Assembly (NCBI GenBank): GCA_013127575.1
Contig: CP053418.1
Location: 4,836,001 to 4,900,000, forward strand
Origin: Ramlibacter terrae
Lineage (GTDB): Bacteria > Pseudomonadota > Gammaproteobacteria > Burkholderiales > Burkholderiaceae_C
Length of the DNA: 64,000 nt
Direction of reading: 5' to 3'
Below are positions 18,644 to 26,963 of the stretch, one piece after another. The notes beneath the pieces are model-generated. The model did no database searches. It worked only from the letters and a program-made list of their open reading frames with translations, and had not been told where the DNA came from. Position numbers and translations under genes: made by a program. The stretch's first letter is position 1. Each line of letters opens with the position of its first letter.

Positions 18644-19955
18644 ACAGCGTTGTCTCCTTCATGCCGCGCGCGGGGCAGCCACCGCCGGACGCCGCCGGCA
18701 TCCGCAGCCTGGTCGACCGGAAGGCGGCCGCATCGACCGGCGCGTCTACTGGGACGACGCCATCTACCGGCTCGAGCTCGAACGCATCTTCGCGCGCTGC
18801 TGGCTGTTCGTCGCCCACGAAAGCCGGTGGCGAAACCCGGCGACTTCCTCACCACCTACATGGGCGAGGACGGCGTGATCGTCACGCGCGGCGAAGACGG
18901 CCGGATCGGCGTGTTCCTCAACTCGTGCTCGCACCGCGGCAACAAGATCTGCCTGGCCGAAGCGGGCAACCGCCGCCGCTTCACCTGCAACTACCACGGC
19001 TGGACCTTCGACGCGAAGGGCGACCTCGTCGGCCTGCCGCAGGAGGAGATCTACAAGAAGACCTGCCCCGGTTTCGACAAGGCCGATCTCGGCCTGCGCC
19101 GCGCCCGCGTGGAGAACTACAAGGGCCTGGTGTTCGCCACCTTCGACGACGACGCGGAAAGCCTGGACCAGTTCCTCGGCGACTACCGCTGGTACCTCGA
19201 CGTGCTGCTGGACAACGACGAAGGCGGCACGGAGTTCCTCCCGGGCAACATCAAGTCGCGCATGGCGTGCAACTGGAAGTTCCCGGCCGAGAACTTCGCC
19301 GGCGACTCGTACCACGCGGCGTGGACGCACAACTCCGGCGCCGTCGCGATGCTGGGCGTCGGCGTCGGCAAGTCGAACCGGGAGCGCAGTTACCGGTGAA
19401 CATCAACGGCCACGGCTGGCAGTTCGGGCTGGACATGGTCGGCAATGCGATGGTACTGGGCGAGCAGGACATCGTCGACTACCTGCGCCAGCGCGAGGAG
19501 CAGGTCGCCGCGCGCGCTGGGCAAGCTGCGTTCGCGCATGGTCGGAGCGATCAGTTCCGCCAACCTGTTCCCGCACACCTCGTTCCTGCCCGGGCAGAAC
19601 ACCTTCCGCACTGGCACCCGAAGGGCCCGTCGGGCATCGAGCTGCACACACGGGTGCTGGTCAACAAGTCGGCGCCCCAGTCGCTGAAGGACCTGTACAT
19701 GAAGGGCGTGATGCGCACCTTCTCCCCGTCCGGCACGCTGGAGATGGACGACGGCGACAACTGGGAGAACGCAACGCAGACCAACCAGGTGTCGTGACGC
19801 GCCGGCAGAAGCTGCACTACGGCCTCGGGATGGACAGCGCCATCGAACACGAGGAGCTGAAGGGCTCGGTCCACCTGCGCAAGTACAACGACACCAACCA
19901 GCGCGCCTTCTACGCGAAGTGGCTGGAGTTGATGTGCGCCGAAGGGGAGGCCTGA
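18640..19955 (+). CDS. Ring-hydroxylating dioxygenase, large (Rieske) subunit
   Basis: Catalytic alpha subunit of an aromatic-ring dioxygenase. Rieske cluster ligands in CSHRGNKICL and FTCNYHGWTFDAKGDLVGLP (C-x-H ... C-x2-H). The mononuclear iron site is in WKFPAENFAGDSYHAAWTH with the bridging Asp and H-x4-H, and FPHTSFLPGQNTFR in the C-terminal domain. About 440 residues, usual for the family. Frame breaks near 18735, 18825, 19385, 19515, 19610 and 19790. It would add O2 to an aromatic ring to give a cis-dihydrodiol. No ferredoxin or reductase gene is adjacent, so electron donors must lie elsewhere. Confidence 0.92.
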
Positions 19956-19956
19956 C

Positions 19957-20528
19957 ATGGCGCTCGTGCTCGGCGAAACCCCGGCGCTGAAGAAGCCCGT
20001 CGCGCCGCGGCCGCAGCCGCGCGTGGCAGTCGAACTGCTGCTCGAAGTGCAGCAGTTCCTGTTTCGCGAAGCGCGCCTGCTCGACGAGGAGCGCTACGAG
20101 GAATGGCTGGGCCTCATGACCGAGGACATCCACTACTGGATGCCGGGCATCCAGGCGCGTCACCGGCGCGACAAGACGCCGCGGCTCGACCCGCAGCGCA
20201 TGGCGTTCTTCGACGACGACCTGCTGAACATGCGCCGCCGCGTCACGCGCTTCCTCGACCCCACCGCGTGGGCCGAGGACCCGCCGACGCGCTCGGTGCA
20301 CATGATCTCCAACATCGAGGTCGAGGCCACGGAGGCCGCGCACGAGTTCGTCGTGCACTCCACCTTCATCAACTGCCGCGGGCGGGGGAAGCGGAGGAGT
20401 ACTACCTGACCGGCCGCCGCAAGGACCAGCTGCGCCGCGTCGACGACGGCACCCTGCGCCTGGCCGCGCGCGAGATCGCGATCACGCAGACGGTGCTGCT
20501 CGCGAAAAACCTGAATGTGTTCCTGTGA
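19957..20528 (+). CDS. Ring-hydroxylating dioxygenase, small (beta) subunit
   Basis: Non-catalytic beta subunit with the cystatin-like fold of alpha3beta3 dioxygenases. Typical stretch: VQQFLFREARLLDEERYEEW, LGLMTEDIHYWMPG, ISNIEVEATEA, and C-terminal YYLTGRRKDQLRRVDD and LAKNLNVFL. About 190 residues; one frame break near 20385 in a G run. It starts one base after the large-subunit stop and its own stop overlaps the dehydrogenase start. Its presence marks the oxygenase as a two-subunit enzyme, unlike the beta-less carbazole dioxygenase. Confidence 0.92.
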
Positions 20529-21336
20529 GCGCCACACAACCGGCCGGCTGGCTGCAGGGGCGCGTCGCGATCGTCACCGGCGCGGGCGACGGCATCGGCG
20601 CGGCGGTGGTGCGGCGCTACCTCGCCGAAGGCGCCGCGGGGGTCGTCGCGGTCGACCGTGTCGCAGCGGGCGTCGGCGCATTGCAGGAAGAGCATCCCCG
20701 CCGGTCGTCGCGGTCACGGGCGACGTGCGCGACTACGCCGTTCATGCCGACGCCGTCGCTCGCGCGCAAGAGCGCTTCGGCCGGCTGGACGTGCTCGTCG
20801 CCAACGCGGGCATCTTCGACTTTCGCCGGCCGCTGCGCGGCTATGACCCGCAGACACTCGCCGCCACGATGGACGAACTGTTCGCGGTCAACCTGCGCGG
20901 CTACCTCTATGCCGCGATGGCGGCGCGCGAGGCGCTGGTCGCCAGCCGCGGCGCGATCGTCTGCACGGCGTCGGTCGCGAGCTTCCACGCGGGCGGCGGC
21001 GGCATCCTCTACACGATGGGCAAGCATGCGGTGGCCGGCATGGTCAAGCAACTCGCCCTCGAACTCGCGCCCGACGTCCGCGTCAACGGCGTCGGCCCCG
21101 GCGGCACGCTCACGCGGCTCGGCGGCACCGAAGCGCTGGGCCACGCGGGCCGCACCATCGGCGGCGACCCGGCGCAGTTCGACGCGCGCGTGGGCGCCGC
21201 CGTGCCGCTCGGCTTCGCGCAGCGCCCGGAACACCACACCGGCCTCTACGTGCTGCTGGCCAGCGGCGAGAACGCGCCGGCCGTCACCGGCGAAATCTTC
21301 ATGAGCGACGGCGGCGTGGCCGCGCGCTCGGTCTGA
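20525..21336 (+). CDS. SDR dehydrogenase, likely cis-dihydrodiol dehydrogenase
   Basis: Classical short-chain dehydrogenase of about 270 residues. NAD site TGAGDGIGAAVV, LVANAGIFDF, catalytic Ser in VCTASVASFHAGGGG, Tyr/Lys in YTMGKHAVAGM, and C-terminal SDGGVAARSV. The pattern and position resemble BphB/HcaB-type enzymes that rearomatise the dihydrodiol made by the oxygenase. GTG start overlapping the preceding stop (GTGA). One frame break near 20700 in a CC run. Substrate inferred from context only. Confidence 0.85.
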
Positions 21337-21358
21337 CGCGTGCGCGCAGGAGTCCTCC

Positions 21359-22197
21359 ATGGCTGAAGCCCTCTCCCATCCCGCCATCGGCAAGTCGGTC
21401 GTCGCCGCCGGCGTGCGCACCAACTACCACGAGCTCGGCGAAGGCCCGCCGATGATCCTGCTGCACGGCTCGGGCGCGGGCGTGACCGGCTGGGAGAACT
21501 GGCACGGCGTCATGCCGGCCTTCGCGAAGCACTTCCGCGTGCTGGTGCCGGACATCATCGGCTTCGGCTTCACCGAAAGGCCGGAAGGCACGAAGTACAG
21601 CATCAAGCTGTGGGTGCAGCACCTGCTGGGCTTCATGGACGCGCTGGACATCGGACGGCCGGTGCTGGTCGGCAATTCGTTCGGCGGCGCGTTGTCGCTG
21701 GCGCTCGCGATCCGCAACGCCCACCGCGTGAGCCGCATGGTGCTGATGGGAACGCCCGCCGGCACTTTCGAGCAGAAGGCGGCCATGGCGCGGTCTGGTA
21801 CTACGAGCCTTCGCTCGAGAACATGGCGGAGCTGCTGCGCAGCTTTCCGCACGACCCCTCGGTGGTGACGGACGAGATGGTGCGGACGCGCCACGAGGTG
21901 ACGGTGCTGGCCGGCGGCATGGAGGCGTACCGCAAGCTCTTCCCCGAGCCCTCGCCGGGCGGCGAGACGCGCACCGTCAAGGGCATCCCGGAGGAAGACC
22001 TGCGCGGCATCGCCACGCCGATCCCGGCGCTGCACGGGCGCGACGACCAGCGCGTGCCGGTCGAATGCGGGATTCGCATCGCGCGCACCTGCCCCAACGC
22101 CGACCTGCACATGTTCGGCAACTGCGGGCATTGGGTGCAGGTCGAGAAGCCGCAGGCCTTCGTCGAGCAGACGCTGCGGTTCGCGCTCGAAGGCTGA
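21359..22197 (+). CDS. Alpha/beta hydrolase, meta-cleavage product hydrolase family
   Basis: C-C bond hydrolase family that cuts ring-fission products (MhpC, BphD, CarC, DmpD type). Oxyanion region LLHGSGAGVTGWENW, nucleophile Ser in VLVGNSFGGALSL, Asp in ALHGRDDQRVP, His in NCGHWVQVEKP. About 280 residues; one frame break near 21795. An AGGAG-type site precedes the ATG. Last gene of the operon; together with the Rieske oxygenase, diol dehydrogenase and LigAB it completes a full upper meta-cleavage route to an acid and a 2-hydroxydienoate. Confidence 0.9.
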
Positions 22198-22304
22198 GCC
22201 GCCGCGCGCGTCGGCACGCCGGCAGCGCGGTTGACGGTCCGCGCCGACACGCACGGCCCGCGTCGTGCGCTAGCTTGGTGGCAAGCAAGCGAAAGGATCG
22301 TTCC

Positions 22305-22676
22305 ATGAAGCGCACTCTCCACCTCCTTCCCGCGATCGCGGCCGCCGCCCTGTTCGCCGGCGCCGCGCTGGCTCAGAACACCGGCGAGACCGCCGGCGGC
22401 GCCTCCACCCGCACCGGCGCGGGCATCGTGACCAGCGGCAGCGCCGTGCCCGCGGGCCAGCAGCCGAGCGCCACCGACACCACGCTGGGCAAGCAGCCCG
22501 GCGGCACGGGCGCCGGGATGGGCAGCACGCCGGCCGGCACCGCCAAGGCGGACCCCAAGAAGGCCACCGACGGATCGAAGGCGAAGCACGCCAGCCAGAA
22601 GCACGCGAAGAAGACCAAGCAGGCGACGCAGGCAAAGAAGGCCCGGACCGCGGCCAGCGCCCGCCGCGAGGGCTGA
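22305..22676 (+). CDS. Small secreted Lys-rich protein
   Basis: 123 residues. Signal peptide MKRTLHLLPAIAAAALFAGA cut near ALAQ, then a Gly/Thr/Ser-rich low-complexity middle (GETAGGASTRTGAG, GTGAGMGSTPAGTAKAD), and a strongly basic tail with KHASQKHAKKTKQATQAKKA. No fold or family is evident; probably a disordered periplasmic protein that could bind nucleic acid or cell wall. AAAGGA lies 7 nt before the ATG. Short gap to the convergent WYL regulator gene. Function unknown. Confidence 0.65.
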   Translation: MKRTLHLLPAIAAAALFAGAALAQNTGETAGGASTRTGAGIVTSGSAVPAGQQPSATDTTLGKQPGGTGAGMGSTPAGTAKADPKKATDGSKAKHASQKHAKKTKQATQAKKARTAASARREG

Positions 22677-22691
22677 CGCGTTCCGGGACCG

Positions 22692-23650
22692 CTAGCCGTA
22701 GGTCTCGCCGGCGCGCCGCAGCCGCTCGACGATCGCGCTGCGAAGCCGCGCGGGCCGCAGCACCTCGACCCCGGGGGCAAGGCGCAGCAACTGTCCCGCG
22801 GCCTGGTCGACCGATTCGACGGGGATGCGCAGCGTGACGCGCGCATCGCCCTCCGGTGGCGTGACTTCGCGCACCGCCCGCGCGACCGCCGCGCCCAGCC
22901 GCCGCAGGTCCGCCAATCCGCGCGCGGTGGCCGACACGTGGGCCTCGCCGGCGTACAGCTCCTGCTCGAAGCGCCGCACCGACTCGGCCCAGTAGCGGGC
23001 AGGTCGAAGCCGCGCGGGCGCACGCACTTGCTTTCCAGCGCGACCGCTTCGGTGATCCCCGAGACCCGGTAGGTCCGGACCTTCTGCTCGCGCGCGGCCA
23101 CGAGGTACCAGACGCCGGCCTTCAGCACCAGCCCGAGCGGATGCACCACCTGCCGGGCCCGGCGCGTCCAGCTCTCGTAGGCGATCTCCAGTTGCCGCTC
23201 TTCCCACACGGCCGTCGACACGACCGGCAGGAAGTCCAGCGTGTCGGCTTCGCGGTACCAGTCGATCGGGTCGAGGTGGAAGCGCGAACTCACCCGCTGC
23301 GCCCGCCCCCGCATGGGCGCCGGCAGCGCGGCGACGAGCTTGAGTTGCCCGCTCGCGAGCTGGGGATGCAGGCCCGGGTCGGCCGCGGCGCCTCCCGCCC
23401 CGCTGAGGAACACCGCCTCCGCCTCGTCGGGCGTGAGGCCGGTCAGCGTCGTCTTCCACCCGGGCAGGAGCTGGAAGCCGCCGGCGCGGCCACGTTCGGC
23501 ATACACCGGCACGCCCGCGGCGGTGAGCTCGTCGATGTCGCGGTACAGCGTGCGCACCGACACCTCCAGCGCGCGCGCCAGCGCCGTGGCGCTCATGCGG
23601 CCGCGTGTCTCCAGCAGCATCTGGATGGAAAGGAGCCGGCTCGCACGCAT
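22692..23650 (-). CDS. YafY-type transcriptional regulator (HTH + WYL domain)
   Basis: About 320 residues. The N-terminal HTH_11 reads MRASRLLSIQMLLETRGRM, ATALARALEVSVRTLYRDID and ELTAAGVPVYAERGRAGGF. The WYL domain follows, with YESWTRRARQVVHPLGLVL and GVWYLVAAREQKVRTYRVS (the WYL-like triad WYLV). The C-terminal part is LRIPVESVDQAAGQLLRL to RLRRAGETYG. One frame break near 23002. WYL regulators usually respond to small ligands or nucleic acids. Divergent from the LysE exporter across a perfect palindrome, so it probably controls that gene and itself. Confidence 0.9.
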
Positions 23651-23669
23651 GGGCCGCAGTCTATGCGCA

Positions 23670-23694
23670 ATACCTGCCATTCCGTGGCAGGTAT
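23670..23694. promoter_or_regulatory. 25 bp operator-like palindrome between WYL regulator and LysE exporter
   Basis: ATACCTGCCA-N5-TGGCAGGTAT: a perfect 10 bp inverted repeat with spacer TTCCG, centred in the 85 bp divergent intergenic region. It lies 20 bp from the regulator start and 41 bp from the exporter GTG. It does not contain either start codon, so the symmetry is not explained by coding constraints. It is a strong candidate site for the adjacent regulator. Confidence 0.75.
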
Positions 23695-23735
23695 GCTCCC
23701 GCAGACTCGCGGCTTTCATTGACAAGGGACCTGCC

Positions 23736-24357
23736 GTGGACAACCTCTGGATCTTCTCCTTCCTCGTCCCGGGCATCATCGCGATGCCCGGCGTCGACAT
23801 GGCCTTCGTGCTTTCCAGCCCCTGGTGGATGGACGCCGATCGGGCGCCGCGGCCGTCGCCGGGCTGGTCGCCGGCGGCGTCGTGCACGTGGTGATGGGCG
23901 CGCTGGGCGTCGGCCTGCTGCTGCGCATGCGGCCCGCCGCCTTCAACACGCTGCTGGTCGCCGGCGCGCTCTACGTCGGCTGGCTCGGCTGGCAGCTGTG
24001 GCGGCATCCTTCGGGCCTTGCCAGCATCGAAGCCACCGCCCTTCGCGCCGGCCCGCCGACACGTTCCTGCGGGCCATGGTCACCTGCCTGCTCAACCCCA
24101 AGGCCTACCTGTTCATGGTGGCCGTGTTCCCGCAGTTCATCGCGCCGGGACGCTCGGTGGCCACGCAGTCGGTGGTGCTGGGCGCGATCATCGCGGCCAC
24201 GCAGCTCTGGGTCTACGGCGTGGTGGCGTGGAGCGCGGGCAGCCTGCGGGCGACGCTGCTCCGCTCGCCCGCCGGACAGGTCGTCGCGGGCCGCTGCGTC
24301 GCGGCCCTGCTGCTGGGAACGGCGGCCTATACGCTGCTGCGCGGCTGGACCGGCTGA
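23736..24357 (+). CDS. LysE family amino acid/metabolite exporter
   Basis: Integral membrane exporter of the LysE/RhtB family, about 208 residues. N-terminal helix with LWIFSFLVPGIIAMPGVDMAF (the family PGP-like region), GLVAGGVVHVVMGALGVGLLL, then NTLLVAGALYVGWLGWQLW. The hallmark loop LLNPKAYLFMVAVFPQF follows, with two final helices. GTG start. Frame breaks near 23830 and 24055. Divergent from the WYL regulator, with the palindromic operator between them, suggesting ligand-induced export. Substrate unknown. Confidence 0.9.
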
Positions 24358-24433
24358 GCGCATTGCTGCACTGCAAGAACACGGCGGCGCGCGCCGGGAC
24401 TAGCATGGGGCATCAGCAGCTTCGAGGTGGTTC

Positions 24434-24851
24434 ATGTCGATGCTTCGGATCATGGCGGCCATCGCGTGCGGCGCCTGCCTCCCGGCGGCCGCAGGCGCGG
24501 TTTCGTGGCATCCGGTGCCCGGCGCACCGGATGTGGAGATCTCGCTCGGCTCGATGCAGATCGAGCGCCACCGGTGCTGGTGTGGCTGCGCTCCCCCGGC
24601 CGCAGCGCGCTCGCGCCCGAGCTGGCCGCGCCCGGCGCGCGGGCTCCGCGCATTCACCGCACGGCACTCCATGCCGAGTTCGATTGCGGGCGACGCACGC
24701 TGCGCATCCGGCGGCCAACGCCTACGGCAGCAACGGCGCGCCGCTGGCCATGTCGGCCACGCCCGGCCTCGCGCGGCCGGTGGAAGGCGGCGAAATGGGC
24801 TGGACCTACGACGCCGTGTGCGAAGCGGCGCGCACCGAGCGCCGGCTCTAG
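24434..24851 (+). CDS. Small secreted protein, surface-adhesin E-like C-terminus
   Basis: Signal peptide MLRIMAAIACGACLPAAAGA after the ATG at 24434, which has GAGGTGG upstream. The mature part has VSWHPVPGAPDVEISLGSM and ends NAYGSNGAPLAMSATPG ... GGEMGWTYDAVCEAARTERRL. This W...AYxSNG...W/M...VC layout resembles the small surface-adhesin protein E family common in Burkholderiales. About 140 residues after restoring bases near 24577 and 24712. Its TAG stop shares the CTAG at 24848-24851 with the convergent acetyltransferase gene. Confidence 0.6.
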
Positions 24852-25329
24852 GAGCTGGCCGCGAAAGCCGCCAGCGCATCGCCGGCGAGCCGGTACCGCA
24901 CCCACTCGTCCATCGGCACCGCGCCCAGCGAGCGGTAGAAGCGGATGGCCGGCTCGTTCCAGTCCAGCACGCTCCACTCGAAACGGCCGCAGCCGTTGGC
25001 CACCGCGATGCGCGCCGGTGCAGCAGCAAGGCCTTGCCGACGCCGCGGTGCCGGTGTTCCGGCGCGACATACAGGTCTTCGAGGTAGAGGCCCCGGCGGC
25101 CCTGCCACGTCGAGTAGTTGAAGAAGTAGAGGGCGAAGCCGGCGTCCGCGCCGTCGACCTGGCACACCAGCGCACGCGCATGGCCTGCTTCGAGCGCAGA
25201 GCGGATGTCGGCCTCGGTGGCCAGCACCTCGTGCTCCGCCTTTTCGTAGATCGCCAGTTCGCGGACGAAACGCAGGATCAGCGCTGCGTCGTCGGGGGTG
25301 GCGGGACGGATGTCGATCACGGCGTGCAC
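24848..25329 (-). CDS. GNAT family N-acetyltransferase
   Basis: Acetyl-CoA-dependent N-acetyltransferase of about 160 residues. Start region IDIRPATPDDAALILRFVREL, then YLEDLYVAPEHRHRGVGKALL (acetyl-CoA pyrophosphate loop RHRGVGKA), WSVLDWNEPAIRFYRSLGA and PMDEWVRYRL. It resembles diamine or small-amine acetyltransferases. One frame break near 25018. GTG start right after the stop of the Bug receptor gene, so it is the last gene of the leuCD-Bug operon. Substrate not predictable. Confidence 0.85.
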
Positions 25330-26320
25330 TCAGTCGAGGGTGATGCGGGCGGCCCGGACCACGCGTTCCCAGCGGCGGACGTCGGCCGCGATCATCGTGC
25401 CGAAGGCCTGCGGCGTCGCCGGCGTGGCCTCGGCGCCTTCGGCCGCGAGCCGCGTGCGCACTTCCGCCGAGCCCAGCGACTTGTTGACTTCTGGTTCAGC
25501 CGCGCGACGACGTCGGCCGGCGCGCCGGCCGGCGCCACCAGCCCGTACCACTGGTCTGCCTCGAAGCCCCCGGTGCCCGGCACGCCGCTTTCGGCCACCG
25601 TCGGCACGTCCGGCAGCAGCGCCATGCGGCGCTGGCTCGAGACGGCCAGCGCGCGGATGCGTCCGCCCTTGATGTGCGGCAACAGCGCGGGGGCGCCGGT
25701 GAACAGCGCCTGCACCTGCCCGGCCAGCAGGTCGTTCACCGACGGCGCGGTGCCGCGGTAAGGGATGTGCAGCAGCGAGATGCCGGCCTGCAGCTTGAGG
25801 AACTCCATGGTGGTGTGCGCGGCGCTGCCGTTGCCGCCCGAGCCGTAGGCCAGTTGCCCCGGCTTCGCCTTGGCCAGCGCCACCAGTTCCTTCAGCGACT
25901 GCGCGGGCACCGACGCGTGGACCACGAGCACGTTGGGCACGCGCGCCACCCATGCGACGGGTGCGAAAGCGTGCTGCGCGTCGTACGGGAGCTTCGGGTA
26001 CAGCGTGGGATTGACCGCGAGCGTGCCGGTGTGCCCCATCAGCAGCGTGTAGCCATCCGGCGCAGCCTTCGCCACGCGATCGGCGCCGAGCGACCCGCCG
26101 GCGCCGGGCACATTCTCGATCACGACGGGCTGTCCCCATGCGCGCGACAGCTCTGGCCGATCGCGCGCGCCAGGATGTCGCTGGAACCGCCCGGCGTGAA
26201 AGGGACCACCAGCCGGATCGGCCGGGAGGGATAAGCCTGGGCCAGCGCCAGCCCCCGCAGGCCAATGGCACAGGCAGCGGCGCCCAGCAGGGCTCCGCGT
26301 CGTCGCAGCATGAACGTCAT
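25330..26320 (-). CDS. Bug-type solute-binding receptor (TctC family)
   Basis: Periplasmic receptor of about 330 residues. Signal peptide with a possible Tat-like start (MLRRRGALLGAAACAIG), then YPSRPIRLVVPFTPGGSSD, VIENVPGAGGSLGAD, KAAPDGYTLLMG, IPYRGTAPSVNDLLAGQ, and C-terminal ADVRRWERVVRAARITLD. Frame breaks near 26150 and 25490. Lies 13 nt after leuD and directly before the acetyltransferase gene. With the second receptor before leuC it brackets the isomerase genes, suggesting uptake of a di- or tricarboxylate that they process. Confidence 0.92.
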
Positions 26321-26333
26321 GCCTGCGATTGTC

Positions 26334-26963
26334 TTACGCCAGCCACTCCCGGGGCCGCGCCGCGCGGGCCTGCGCCTGGTACGCATCGATCGCCGCCGTC
26401 CGCCCCAGCGTCACCTCGACCTCGTCCGCGCCGTGCAGCAGCATGTCGCGGCGGAAGGTGGGCAGCGTGAAGTGCACCGCCTCCCCGCCTTCCGGCTGCA
26501 ACGTTCCGGCGGCGACGTCGAGTTGAAAGGCCGCGCCGGCCGCGGCTGCCGTGCCGAGCCGCTGCACGGTCGCTTCGTCCAGCGCCAAAGGCAGCATGTG
26601 GTTGCGAACGCAGTTGTCGTGGAAGATCAGGCCGAAGCTCGGCGCGATGACGCAGCGGATGCCGAACGCCTTGAGCATCGTGGCCGCGGTCTCGCGCGAA
26701 CTGCCGCAGGCGAAGTTGGGCCCGGCGACCGGGAAGCGCGCGCGGTCGAACGGCGGCTGGTTCAGCACGAACGAGGGATCGTTGCTGCCGTCGGGCAAGT
26801 AGCGCCGGGGGCCGAACAGGCGCGCGGCCAGTTCCTCGTCGGTCCGGATGCCGGCCGGCTGCGGACCAGCCTGCCCGCGCACCAGCGGCGCGATCGTGTC
26901 GGTGTTGATGTCGGCCTTGAGCAATGCGGCGGCCGGACCGGTCAGCGTCGTGAGTGCGTTCAT
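26334..26963 (-). CDS. leuD: 3-isopropylmalate dehydratase small subunit (LeuD-like)
   Basis: Swivel subunit of the LeuCD/aconitase-like isomerases, 209 residues and unbroken. Motifs: DINTDTIAPLVRG, GPNFACGSSRETAA (substrate-binding Ser/Arg) and PSFGLIFHDNCVRNHMLPL. The ATG overlaps the leuC stop (ATGA), so the pair is translationally coupled. Placement between two Bug receptors and behind a HutC-type regulator, not with leuB or leuA, suggests a catabolic isomerase such as one for citramalate/methyl-malate or another carboxylate. Leucine synthesis cannot be excluded. Confidence 0.9.
   Translation of the reverse strand: MNALTTLTGPAAALLKADINTDTIAPLVRGQAGPQPAGIRTDEELAARLFGPRRYLPDGSNDPSFVLNQPPFDRARFPVAGPNFACGSSRETAATMLKAFGIRCVIAPSFGLIFHDNCVRNHMLPLALDEATVQRLGTAAAAGAAFQLDVAAGTLQPEGGEAVHFTLPTFRRDMLLHGADEVEVTLGRTAAIDAYQAQARAARPREWLA

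Noticed and set aside
16630..19797. A 1055-codon plus-strand frame covering the Bug, LigA, LigB and Rieske genes
   Set aside because: It is a chain of correct and incorrect frames joined by indels; the separate genes have their own starts, stops and motifs.
22198..22304. Possible promoter with TTGACG at 22231 before the small secreted protein gene
   Set aside because: No -10 hexamer at acceptable distance was found; TAGCTT lies 34 bp further on.
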